The notes under the pieces were generated by a model that saw only the letters and a list, made by a program, of their open reading frames with translations, had not been told where the DNA came from and did not search any database. The position numbers were made by a program, and so were the translations under genes. Of a stretch of 64,000 bases of DNA, positions 26,357 to 36,787 are shown piece after piece. This DNA comes from Rhabdornis inornatus (Eukaryota > Chordata > Aves > Passeriformes > Rhabdornithidae). Each line of letters starts with the position of its first letter. Position 1 is the stretch's first letter. The stretch lies in contig VWZS01010874.1 in NCBI GenBank assembly GCA_013397075.1, positions 808,039 to 872,038 on the forward strand, in the 5' to 3' direction.

Positions 26357-29300
26357 CCTCACCTTCTAACTCTGCTTCCCTCAGCCCCACTCCCAGGCAT
26401 GATGAGCCTCCCCACTCTTTTGTTTTCTACCATTTTGGTGGATTGTTTGCCATAACCTGCTCAAATTTTCCTTTTAAAATTCTTTTTATTCCCACAGCTC
26501 TTCTGACTCCTCTCAGAGGAGAGAAAGCTCTGACAGGTTGATTTTTTCAGACCAGCTGCCTGTTGATAAATAATGATGTAATATTTAGTGGATATTAACT
26601 GATTGCAGGGGAAAGCAAGCCTGTGCTGATCTGCAGAAAAACAAGGCAGGGATCATCCTTTCAAGCCTCAGCAAAGGAGTTTTGTTGGATGATTAGCTCA
26701 CAGCAGCATCTGCAGTGGAAGCAGTTAAGAGTTGTATTTAAAAAAACCCATGAATGTAAGACTAAGAGCATTTAAAAATATCTGTTCTTAATGTTGCTAC
26801 GGAGACCTTTATTGTAGCCACTGTATGTGCATTGATTATATTCCTCATAGGTAACATTTCTCAGACTGCTAGAAACTGAGAATACTCCCACTTGTACAGG
26901 TGGTGGGAGTACACAGGCTGGGGAATTAAACAGCATTTGAGAGGAGCTTTACTCAGTTTCTCAACCCTTAAAAAATTGTAGATGCACAGTTTCAAGACTC
27001 CATTAGTTTCTGGCCTTTGCAGATATCCCTTGTTTAATATATTCTGCCTTTTTTTAAAGCAGAAGGGCTTAGGATCAGTGCTTAGGATGATTGTAATTGG
27101 GGTGATGAACGCAGCAATCCTATTATAAAAATAAGGGTTATCATTCATTTGGCTGGAGGTGCATGCATTTGGAGCTCCCTCAGTAAAATCTGAGTGGTTT
27201 CAACACAGGGCATTAAAATAAAAACTTCATTGACTGAAATAAAGGTTTTATTTGTCTTTAAGCTGAGCTGATTGGGTCACAGTACCAGTGGCAGAAAATG
27301 TATTGCTGGTACTCATGTAGTTACATGGGCTGCTCTTTTCAAAAGCTTTTGAGAAAATATTGCTGATCAAAAGCAGTTAAGTCAAAATCTTGGCCAAAAA
27401 ACCCCCCAAGTTTTTATTACCATATTCTAAGCTTTACCCATTCCAATAAAAATAACATTATTTGGAAATATAGCACTCACAGAACTTCAGTTTTACTTTT
27501 TAGATGACAGTTTTCATCTTCCTGGCTTTTTTTTTTATTTTAATATTGATTTGGATTAAATAACCTTGCGCGGATGACAAATTTTAGCGGAAATTATTCA
27601 GGAACCCAAGCTTCTTTAAGGCTTATTTCAGAGAAGTTTTAAATTTCATATTGAAAATATTTGCTTCAGTTTTTCCATTTGTTAGATGTAGAGCTCAGTA
27701 AGTAAATTCAAATAGAAGTGTATAGGCTGCATTTCAGGCAGCTGTGGTTTTAGAGACATGCTTCTTAAATTAGGGGAACAACTGAAAAGTTGTAGGCTGG
27801 TAGTGGGAGGAAATGCTAATCTGCTGTGATGCTGAGGACAACAAGCAGGTTCCTCACTTGTTTTAGCCTGCAGGTTGGAATTTCACCTTTTCACTCAATT
27901 CAGCATCCTCAACATCACTGAGTGCCCAGGAAAAGAGAGTGGAAGTTGAACAGATCCAAAAGTGTACAAACATCCATGAGCTTTGCCTTCTGGCCTAATG
28001 ATGCTACAGCAGCATAGTTTGTCCAAAAAAGGGGAAATTGTTCTTCAGATAAGAAGGATTTGGAATTTTTGCCTTGTCAGAAGTTTGGAAGTGAACATGA
28101 AGATCCTTGGTTTAAATTGCATTTCTGCCAGAGATTTACATATATTTTTACTGATAATCCAAATTTTAGAACAACCTCCCCGATCTGCTGATTTTCTTTA
28201 CCATTTTTCTCGCTTATTTTTCTTACTTCCTTTGTGTAGGCGGTTCACTTAGCCCATTCCTCTGCAATGCCTTATGCACAAAAAAAGTGTTCAAAAAAGT
28301 TTTAAAAACTTATGGCCAGGACTCCATGTCAAAGGAGTCACTGTTCCTACAGAGATAATACAGTTTTCCAACTTGCAAAATGTTCATGACATTAGGAATT
28401 GCTTCTGTCCTCTCAAATGTATCACTTCTTAAGTGTGAAATGTGAGGTTGTGTTTCTGGGTGAATTTAAATTTGGTCAATGTTTGTCTTGCTCTGAACAG
28501 TAGCAGCAGAGACAGAGTAGTATAAAGCCAGACTATTAAATAAAGTCTAAAGGGAGAATGGCAGGAATTGTAATGTTATGCTTTCTCAGCTGAAATGTGT
28601 TACTAATGGTATTTACAGAGATTTCAATAATATAGCTATTTGTCTTACATAGTTAAATAAAGTAACTCATGTTATTACAAATATGTAGCCCAAATGGATA
28701 AGCGTATGTAGTAAAATACAAACATGTGTACATATACTAGAATTATAATTCAGATATGGTTTCAGTGATTATTACTTGTCATTAAACATAGTCTTGGGGA
28801 TCTGAAGAAAATCTACTTGAGTTTGTGCAGAAATATGTTGTAAAGGGAAAAAAAACCTATGTGTATAGATTAGCTTTGGGAGCCCACATGAATATTTTTA
28901 CTTTCTGAATACAGAAGCATCAATACAGGCAGAGAAGACTGTTGTGAAAACATGTTAGTAGGAAGAAACAGAAATGAGAATATGTAAATAAATATTTCCA
29001 TTTACCTTCCCTGAGCTTCCTGCCAATACAAAAGGTACTTTTTCCCCCAGATTTATTTACATCAAAATGCCTGGTCTACCTTTGAGTGCTTGGAACAAGT
29101 TATATTCATTTTAGTTTAAACTGCTGGGTTGAGGGGAGGAAGGGCTGACCAAACAGAAGGGAAGATGAAAGGATCTCTTTAGGCATTAGTGACCAGTTCA
29201 GCTCCACAAACACGTTTGCAGATGCTGTGATGGACAGCTTTATGTACAGCCCTGTGAAGGTGCCTGAGAAGGCCAAGGAATGCCAAGGGGACAGGATACA

Positions 29301-29523
29301 GTCATGTGTGCCCACTGCACTTACACCAAATACACCATCCCCATAAAGTACATGAGCTGATCAGTATTTTCCTTTTTTTTTTTGGTTTAATGGCTCAAGA
29401 CCTTGCATGAAACTTAGCAGCAAACAGAGACTAAGGTGGATAGGAGAAAAATCCCAGAATCTTGCTTTTCCGAGAAAAGTCCAATCTGAGCTAAAATTTC
29501 TGAGATACTCCCTCCAGCTTGGA

Positions 29524-29550
29524 GGACTGGACTGGACTGGACTGGACTGG
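29524..29550 (+). repeat. (GGACT)n pentamer microsatellite
   Basis: Five perfect tandem copies of ACTGG/GGACT, lying 0.3 kb before a minisatellite. Confidence 0.93.
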
Positions 29551-29835
29551 AGCAGGTTCCCTCAAAACTCCTGTTCCCTTACTCCACTTCTCTTTCCAGC
29601 TGAGCCAGCGTCAGGATCCATGGGGGGTGTGAGCAGCTACAGGAATCCAGGACTTGCCACGGCATGTCCCTGAGCCCAGGGCTGGAGCTGCTGAAATTGG
29701 ATTACTGAGTATTTGCAGGAGTAATCACTCTCCCGAGACCAGGACATAAACTCAGGCTGGGACTGTGGCAGTGCCAGGTGGTTCTTTCCCACTGCCCCCA
29801 GTGCAGCCCTTTAGCCCTCTCTGCTGCAGGACAGA

Positions 29836-30164
29836 GAGGCTGATAAAGGGATAAAGGGTCAGATATAGAGACTGAGAAAGGGTTGGACATAGAGATTGAA
29901 AATGGGATAAAGGGTTGGACATAGAGGCTGATAAAGGGTTGGACATAGAGATTAATAAAGGGATAAAGGGTCAGATATAGAGGCTTATAAAGGGTCAGAC
30001 ACAGAGGCTGATGAAGGGTCGGACACAGCAGCTGTTAAAGGGATAAAGGGTCAGACAGAGGGGCTGATGCAGAGTTGGACATGGAGGCTGATGAATAGAT
30101 AAAGGGTCAGATATAGAGGCTGATAAAGGGATAAAGGGTCAGACACAGAAGCTGATGAAGAGTC
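29836..30164 (+). repeat. Minisatellite of alternating 24- and 32-bp units
   Basis: About eleven and a half units start with GAGGCTGATAAAGGG or a close variant and end with GGACATA, AGATATA or AGACACA. Unit lengths read 32, 24, 32, 24, 32, 24, 24, about 30, about 26, 32, 32, then a partial unit of 17. The 32-bp form equals the 24-bp form plus an internal duplication of ATAAAGGG. The regular 32/24 alternation in the first half implies a 56-bp higher-order unit. Reading frames crossing it on the minus strand are products of the repeat and not genes. Confidence 0.95.
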
Positions 30165-30240
30165 TCTGCACTGCAGTGGCTGCAGCTCGGCCACGTGTGC
30201 AGCTTTGACCTTTCTGCAGGGGTGATCACCTCCAGCAGCA

Positions 30241-30276
30241 GGGAGGGAAGGAGGGAGGGAAGGAGGTAGGGAAGAG
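30241..30276. repeat. Purine-rich GGGAAGGA-type repeat
   Basis: A short imperfect (GGGA/GGAAGGAG)n run lies about 75 bp beyond the minisatellite, within a GC-richer patch that also holds the pentamer and the minisatellite. Confidence 0.9.
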
Positions 30277-32270
30277 GCTTTCTGGCCATGGCCTGGTTTG
30301 GCTGAGCTTATCTGGAGGCTAACAAGACACAGCAGATGCTCCACAACCGGCGGCTGCCAGACACGACCAACTACCTGTGGACTGATGCAGGGAATTACAC
30401 TTTTAATGAAGGGCAAATGAGGCACAAAGCCTCACAGGGAGCCCCATCTCAAACCCCACATTCATCCCTGAAGTGTGTATTAACCCTTTAGCCAGTGAAT
30501 CCCAGTGCAAACCAAAATTGCTTTTTAATGCAGTTTCCTGAAGCCTCTCCATCAGCCAGAGGCTGCTTTGGACTAATCCAGGAAACGAGCCAAGCATTAA
30601 AAAAAAATAATGTGAGGTTATGGAACATCAAAAACATATTGACCATAGTGTAATTATACTCAAAATGGATTAGAGGAAGTAGCTGAAACAACCTCCACTC
30701 TGAACAAGATAATTTGGGGGCTTGCAAGAGGGCCTTGGGGAGGGTGCCTGCAATTCTGAGTAGGGATGCTGAATGTGCTTCAGAGCATGTAAGGAAAAGG
30801 TACTGGAGTGAACACTAAATGACAAATGTGATAATCACTGTCCCAAACATATCACTTTCTAAAGCTTAAGCAAGCTGGCATTTACATGAATACCACAAGT
30901 CGGCAAAGTAAATGCAGGAAAAAGCGAAATATGTGTGACAAGTCTCACTCGCATCTGCGAATTAAGTAACAGTTTCTGGACTTAAGATGTAACAGCAGAC
31001 AGGGAATAAAGGAAATCTTCAGTTTGCCTTGCATACTGGTAATATTAAAAACCCGAATTTGTTATATTTACAATTAAAATAGCTATTTTAAATTTTTTTT
31101 TCAATCTTGGAGAACTTATCAGAGAGCTACAGTTCCTAAGTGGAGTATCTTTCTCATGATATAATAAAAACCAGAGTCTGTATAAGATAGTAAGAGAATC
31201 CCTAATTAAGAACCACGATACTTTAAGCTTGAGTATGATGAGCCTCTTGAAGTAAGTATCCAAAGCATCTTTACATTCAAAATGTTAAGCTCTTGATTAA
31301 ACAAGCAGAACATACTTTAAAAGATAATTAAAGATGAGCTTCAGTGAAAATACTGGGTTTGTATTTGGGCCAAACTAAATCTTGGATGCAAACCCTCACT
31401 GCCTTTTTTTGTTTTAACATGTTCTGATCCAAAGTGCTTGGGCTCTAAGCCACTCTTACCAAAAAACACAAGTGCTGTATTTGTTGCAGGTAAGATTGCA
31501 AAGCTGTTCATAAATGACAGTATCCCTGTTGTGAGACATTATACCAGATACGCAAATTTAGACACAGAGTTAAAAACCTCTTCTTTTTCAGAAGGAAGTG
31601 TTAATTTGGGGCATCCACATCTTTACTCAGCCAATGCAGTCGTTCTGGTTTTTTCATCCTGCTGCACACACTATTCACAATTACAAAGTAAATTCTGTAG
31701 TTTCTCAGTAACTCTGAAAACCGAGGGTTGGCTATCTCAGGTAGGATCCACCAAAAAGCAATATGTAATATGCACTCCCATCTTGAAAAAATAAGTCTTC
31801 CAATGAGACATTTCTAGGATAGAAATAAATTCTCAGTTGCCATTCTTAAAAATAACTAGAAGTTGGGGGCTGCATGTGTCATATTTTTTAGTAGGATAAG
31901 TGGATGCATTAACGCAATAGAGCCCATGATTTATTCCGGCTGATGAAATGCTCGTGGTTCTCTGTAGCACTAACACAGCCTAAATATGATTGAGTCACCC
32001 AAACTATATTTTTTTCCAACAAAATTTTGAATGGGGAAATTTAGGTTATAATAGTGAAATGTACTTGAGAGATTTGGAAATTAATATGGAGCCCCAAGCA
32101 ATGGATTCTCCTTTGGACAAGGAATGGGCTCAGAGGGAGCATGAGACAAATTCCTCCAGGTGAACTGAACAAATCTCCCCAGGGACCAGCTAGAAACAGA
32201 GTGAGGTCTTTCTGCCAGCTCTGGGAGCAAACTCACAATGCAACCTGCCCCTTCAAAGGCAGAGCAAAAA

Positions 32271-32305
<35 letters not shown>

Positions 32306-33699
32306 ATGCAAGAAAATATCACCTGATCTGAAGTTCCAGTGTTTTTAAAGAGGTTTATACCAATAAAATGCAGAATTGTGTGATATTGAAGTAACACTGT
32401 GCAGGCATAGTTCAGAACTAGAACTGGAAGCAGTACTGATCACTGTGCACAGTGTTTCCTATTTTTTTAACATATCTTCAGCATTGGAGCAGACCAGCTG
32501 CTCTCTGTGCAGCATATCCTGTCTGAATTTATACATGCCTGAGGACAGTCAAAAGGAAAAGACACCCGCCAGCTGTCTGTCACAGCGTAACTTCCAGCAA
32601 TCTTTGTGTTTAATAGCCTTCAATGGATTGTTTGTTCCTCATGAATTTACCTAATCACTTTCTAAATCCTGTTTCATGCAGCACCATGAGAATGATAATC
32701 TAGTTTTGGTCTCTAAGAGATGTAATACAAAAACAATAGGAGGTCTAGGAAAGAATGAAATCATTTTGCCAACAGATATTACAAAAGTAGGCAACAATTC
32801 CAGTCCAGTGATGAAGAAAATTACTAAAACCACTCATTATAAAACATCCCGCTTTGAAGAACAATCTATTTAGACTACTTTGCAGTTCTGAAAAAAATAA
32901 AACCCACCCCATTTGTAACTGCCTTTCCAAGATTGTGATGTGGATGTTTCTTTCCTTGGTGCCACAACATGAACTTCAAAGTGTGCAACTTTGCCTGGTC
33001 CTACTGCCTGGGGTTACTGAAAATGCTCCTAAAGCCCAGTGATCCTTGGATCAAGCATGAGTGAGATGAATTGAGACAAATGCTCCCAAGGCACCACCAC
33101 TCTTTGCTTAGAACAGGACAATTGCCTCAAACACATCCCTTCTGTGAATTTATGCTACTTGCTCTCTATTATCAATTATAGAACTCTACATATATTGCAA
33201 TCTTTGTGCACCATCACTGTTGAAATCTCCCACAAAATGTTGAATACAATTTTGAAGCTCTACACTTAGAAATTTGTTGCCATCAGGTACTAAATGGATT
33301 TACAAATGAAAAGAGTATTTTCCTTGTTTAAATACAGGTAAAAGATCTCTTTTAATAAAATATTTCCTATTACTTTTTTTAAAAGATCCGTATAAATATA
33401 GGCCTTTTTATTTTGCAAGTCTTGAGTCTCATTTAATAATTTCCAGCTATTCAAAGAGTAAACAATTGAGTACATTCTACAGTTTTATAAAGCTCTGTGA
33501 AACCAGGGTGAAACTGATGAGACTACATAAACCTTTATATTTATCTAGACTTCCAGAAAATGCAAATAAGACCTTCCTAATGGAAGCCAAAGTAAAATAT
33601 ATTCTTAAAGGCCCTTTTTAGATGGTATTAACACGAATCTTCTTTTTCTCCTCTACCTGACAAATTTAAATTTTTTTCTTTTATTTCAAGCCTATGTCA
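30277..33699. other. Intergenic DNA, no gene recognised
   Basis: AT-rich non-coding sequence. It contains the tetranucleotide repeat listed separately. Two stretches, about 30890-30980 and 31890-32010, keep CpG dinucleotides (TCGGCAAAG, AAGCGAAAT, TCGCATCTGCGAAT; TTAACGCAAT, TTCCGGCTGATG, GCTCGTGG) in AT-rich surroundings. This is a mild sign of constraint. No exon or RNA gene was recognised. Confidence 0.5.
32267..32307. repeat. (AAAT)n microsatellite
   Basis: About ten perfect tandem AAAT/TAAA units. The neighbouring minus-strand frame that appears to begin inside it is a repeat product. Confidence 0.96.
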
Positions 33700-34330
33700 T
33701 ATAACATTTTTGCACAATCATTTTGTATTCACGTTAACGCATTTGCTATTTCCTTCCATTCTCTCATTCTCATGGAAAATGCTAAAACACGCTCGATTCT
33801 TGCTTCATAATGTGTCTTTTAAGATAACACAGCTCCTGTTGAAAATGTTCCCGGTGAAGAAGAAAAGCGATTACTGAGGTGAACATTTCAGAGGCTCTTA
33901 AACTGCCATCAGGTGCACAGAATGTGCCAAATTCCCTATTCTGCTTGTCTAACAGAAGAAAATACTCAATTGAGACATCTGCAACATGACTTTTTTTTTT
34001 TATCCTCCTGCTGTTCCTCCTGACCCAAAAGCAAGGCTGCTATTGCCTTTTTGAATAGATTAGTCCCTTATCTGAAAAGCCATTTAGTTGCAAATCCCAA
34101 ACCTTTCCATTATTACCATGTATGCCCGTATTAGCCACGGTAAAGGCCCGTAACAGAGCAGCTCAAATGTTGGACTAATGACCTTTCTGGTATTTCTATA
34201 GAAGTGCTCTGTTAAACACCCCGGCATTTCAACTTTCAGTCACAAGACCCATAAAAAATTCATACTCTGAATCTCTAGTTTCAAACCACAGCACTACATC
34301 ATTAAGAGCTTTTCAATCCTCCCACTCCAC
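33700..34330. promoter_or_regulatory. Candidate conserved regulatory element upstream of the CpG island
   Basis: About 600 bases of non-repetitive, non-coding DNA, 1.2-1.9 kb upstream of the CpG island. Isolated CpGs are retained throughout (CACGTTAACGC, ACACGCTCGATTC, TTCCCGGTGAAG, AAGCGATTAC, GCCCGTATTAGCCACGG, GGCCCGTAAC, CCCCGGCATT), whereas the surrounding AT-rich DNA has few. Homeodomain-like cores (ATTA, TAAT) are frequent, as in GGACTAATGACC near 34172. Retained CpGs and the lack of drift-type repeats suggest constraint. This is inference from one sequence. Confidence 0.3.
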
Positions 34331-35559
34331 ACACTTTACAAAGGGGGATGGGGAAGAGAGCTTTTATCTTCTTGGTAATAAAATTTCACATTTTCTCCTC
34401 CTCTTGTTTGCATTTTTAAGCAGTTCTGGAGATTGGGGGGAAAAAAAACAACCAACAATGTGAGCAGTGAGAAATGAAAGCAATGAGCTTTCTTTTATTC
34501 TATTAAAATGTAACATAATTGAAGAACTTTTAGCTAGGTATTTAGCTAAACATAAAAAACAGCGTGAAAAACAAGCTTAATCATTTAAGTAACTTTTCCC
34601 TCAATTGTGGTTGCCTTTCAGAAATCATAAAACTTCTATTTCAAGACTGAAAGAAAAGACCACCCTGACAAAGGGAAGCACCTGGAAAAGCAGTGTACAG
34701 CTGACATAGTACATTCTCCAGCAGTATATAAAGCTTTGATCTGGCCTTTAAATGAGTTTGCTGGATTAGAACAACAGGAGATTCTTTTGGATATATGTTT
34801 ATATTTTCTAGTAAAAATATGGCTATTTTCTACAACAATTCTGTAAGCCGAATTTGAATGAAGTCAACCTCTCAAAACGTTCAAAGTGACTCTTTCTGAA
34901 GAGTCACATGTTTCTCCTGCATGCTGTAGCCCTGCCTCATGTCACGATTGTTCTTTCTATCCTCGCTTCCTGATTTTAAAGCAGTGCTGTAGTGTCCATC
35001 CTTCCTGGTGCCCAGTTTGCTGGGCTGTGCCTCCTGCACAGACCACATCTGTCACTTCCCTGGAAAGGCTCTGAGCAGCCTGGGTAGTGAAATCCCTCTT
35101 GTCTCCTTTCCTCCGTGACCTCATCGAAGCCACAGTTCGTCCTAAAAGAAACCTCTGTCCTTGGTTGCCCTACCCACAGGACAGCAGAGGTCTCATACAC
35201 ATCAGAGGCTGAAATACCATGCAAAGCTCTCCGCTTTCTTTTCTTCATGTTCCTTTTCTCCACAGATTTGGTTGGGTGTTCTTTACCTCATGTATTCAAT
35301 GATGACTTTTAAGCACAAGTAGATAGCTGAAGGGGACAGAAATAGATTTATATCTTATCACCGATAATAGCAGAGCTGGATAAAATGTCATCTAGGCAGG
35401 GTTTTTGGGTTTTGGTTGGGTGGTTTTTTTAATTTTTATTTTTATTTTTTTTTAATGTGCTAAAAGCATCTCTCATCAGCAGGAAACGAGGAGGTTTCTA
35501 GGAAGTCACACAACGCCCACGAAAACAAGACTTTATCTCATCGCCCCTCTCCGGAGCAA
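34331..35559. other. Proximal upstream flank of the PDZD8-like gene
   Basis: Non-coding sequence leading into the CpG island. It includes a T-rich tract at about 35400-35456 just before base composition rises steeply. Short frames around 34886-35312 overlap on both strands and have no recognisable similarity. No TATA-type promoter was identified. Confidence 0.5.
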
Positions 35560-35985
35560 TTTCACCGGAACCATCCCCATCCACCCGCCGATTTCTGAAG
35601 ATGCTCAATGTCCTTTTCCTGCCACGACCTCCTCGGGCCACCAAGTGCCACGGACAGCGGTCCCCTTCCCACGGGCGGTGCATCCCCCGGCCGTGCCCAG
35701 CCCGCATTCCCTGCCCGGACACCGGGCACGGCCCGCCGGGACTCGGCCGCCTCGGGAGCGCGCCTGGGAGTCGGGACTGCGCCCCGGGAGCAAATCAGGG
35801 CAGCGGCTACCGGGGGGCGGTTTCGGAAGCGCGCCCTGACACGAGAAGCACGCCTCCGGAGAGGGTCACCGGGAGCGTGCCCTGGGAACGGGTCTCGGGA
35901 GCGAGCTTGGGGAGCGCGCCCAGGGCTTGCTGTCGGGAGCGCGCGCCGCCCCTCACGGCCGCGGGTGACCCCTCCGCGCGCCCCG

Positions 35986-36069
35986 NNNNNNNNNNNNNNN
36001 NNNNNNNNNNNNNNNNNNNNNNNNNNNNNNNNNNNNNNNNNNNNNNNNNNNNNNNNNNNNNNNNNNNNN
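35986..36069. other. Assembly gap (84 N)
   Basis: A run of 84 unknown bases lies inside the CpG island, immediately 5' of the readable part of exon 1. The extreme GC content on both sides explains why it failed to assemble. The gap should hold the start codon, the N-terminal membrane segment and part of the linker, but 84 bases code for only 28 residues, so its stated size is probably too small. Confidence 0.97.
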
Positions 36070-36787
36070 CGGAGCCGGCCGGCGGCCCGGCGTCCGCGGA
36101 GCCAGCCCCCAGCCCGGCCCCGGCCTCTGCGCCCGCCGCCGCCCCGGGCCCCGAGCCCGGCCCCAAGCAGCAGCCGCAGCCGCCGCAGCAGCAGCAGCCG
36201 GAGCCCCCTCCAGCCCCCTCCTCCCGCGAGGAGACGTGCCACTTCCTCAATGCCATCTTCCTCTTCCTCTTCAGGGAGCTCAGGGACACTGCCCTGGTCA
36301 GGGACTGGGTCATCAAGAAGATCAAGGTGGAGTTCGAGGAGCTGCTCCAGGCCAAGATGACAGGGAAGGTGCTGGAGGGGCTCAGCCTCAGGGAGGTCTC
36401 TCTCGGCGATGTCCTGCCTGTCTTCAAGTCCGTGAAGCTCATCCGGCCGGTGGCCTGCAATGAGGAGGGCTGTCCCGAGGAGCTGGGCTTTGAGGTAGAC
36501 TTGGAGTACAATGGTGGCTTCCACCTGGCCATCGATGCCGACCTGGTGTTCGGCAAGTCGGCCTACCTGTTTGTGAAGATCTCCCGGGTGATGGGGAAGC
36601 TGAAGCTGGTCTTCACGCGCCTGCCCTTCACGCACTGGTTCTTCTCTTTCATGGACGACCCCGTGATACTCTTTGAGGTGAAGTCTCAGTTTGAAGGGCG
36701 GCCCATGCCTCAGCTCACTTCCATCATAGTGAACCAGTTCAAGAAAGTAATTAAGCGCAAGCACACCTTACCCAATTATAAAATCAG
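36070..36787 (+). CDS. PDZD8: PDZD8 or PDZD8-like, exon 1 (partial): linker and SMP domain
   Basis: This is the readable part of exon 1 of PDZD8, an ER membrane protein that transfers lipid at contacts between ER and mitochondria or late endosomes. The first full codon after the gap is at 36072. Visible residues 1-53 form a low-complexity Pro/Ala/Gln linker (KQQPQPPQQQQPEPPP at about 32-47). Residues 54-238 form the SMP domain. It starts at ETCHFLN, continues with FLFRELRDTALV and KKIKVEFEELLQ, then EYNGGFHLAIDADLVFGKSA and FTHWFFSF, and ends with FEGRPMPQLTSIIVNQF and KRKHTLPNYKI. These are hallmark PDZD8 strings. Exon 1 ends AAATCAG with donor GTGAGT, splitting an Arg codon after two bases. 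The membrane anchor and start codon are not seen and are likely in the gap. Divergence from mammalian PDZD8 leaves open a paralogue. Confidence 0.93.

Larger units (their letters stand above)
20558..29523. other. Intergenic DNA, no gene recognised
   Basis: AT-rich sequence with only short chance reading frames and no splice-linked exon. It includes the T tract and triplet repeats listed separately, and a (ATT)n run at 21060-21077. A short stretch at about 27540-27700 keeps several CpG dinucleotides (TTGCGCGGATGAC, 27567-27579; TAGCGG) in an otherwise CpG-poor, AT-rich setting. That is a weak hint of constraint. Confidence 0.55.

Noticed and set aside
29702..30425. Several minus-strand frames with repeated Ser-Leu-Tyr-Pro-type peptide motifs
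   Set aside because: They are translations of the 24/32-bp minisatellite. The unit lengths (24 and 32) do not keep one frame, so no repeat protein is encoded.
35562..36764. 400-codon open frame on the minus strand and a 250-codon frame on the plus strand in the CpG island
   Set aside because: Both overlap the genuine PDZD8-like exon in other frames. They are kept open by high GC content and by the N run, and the minus-strand product is a Leu/Arg/Gly-rich shadow with no domain.
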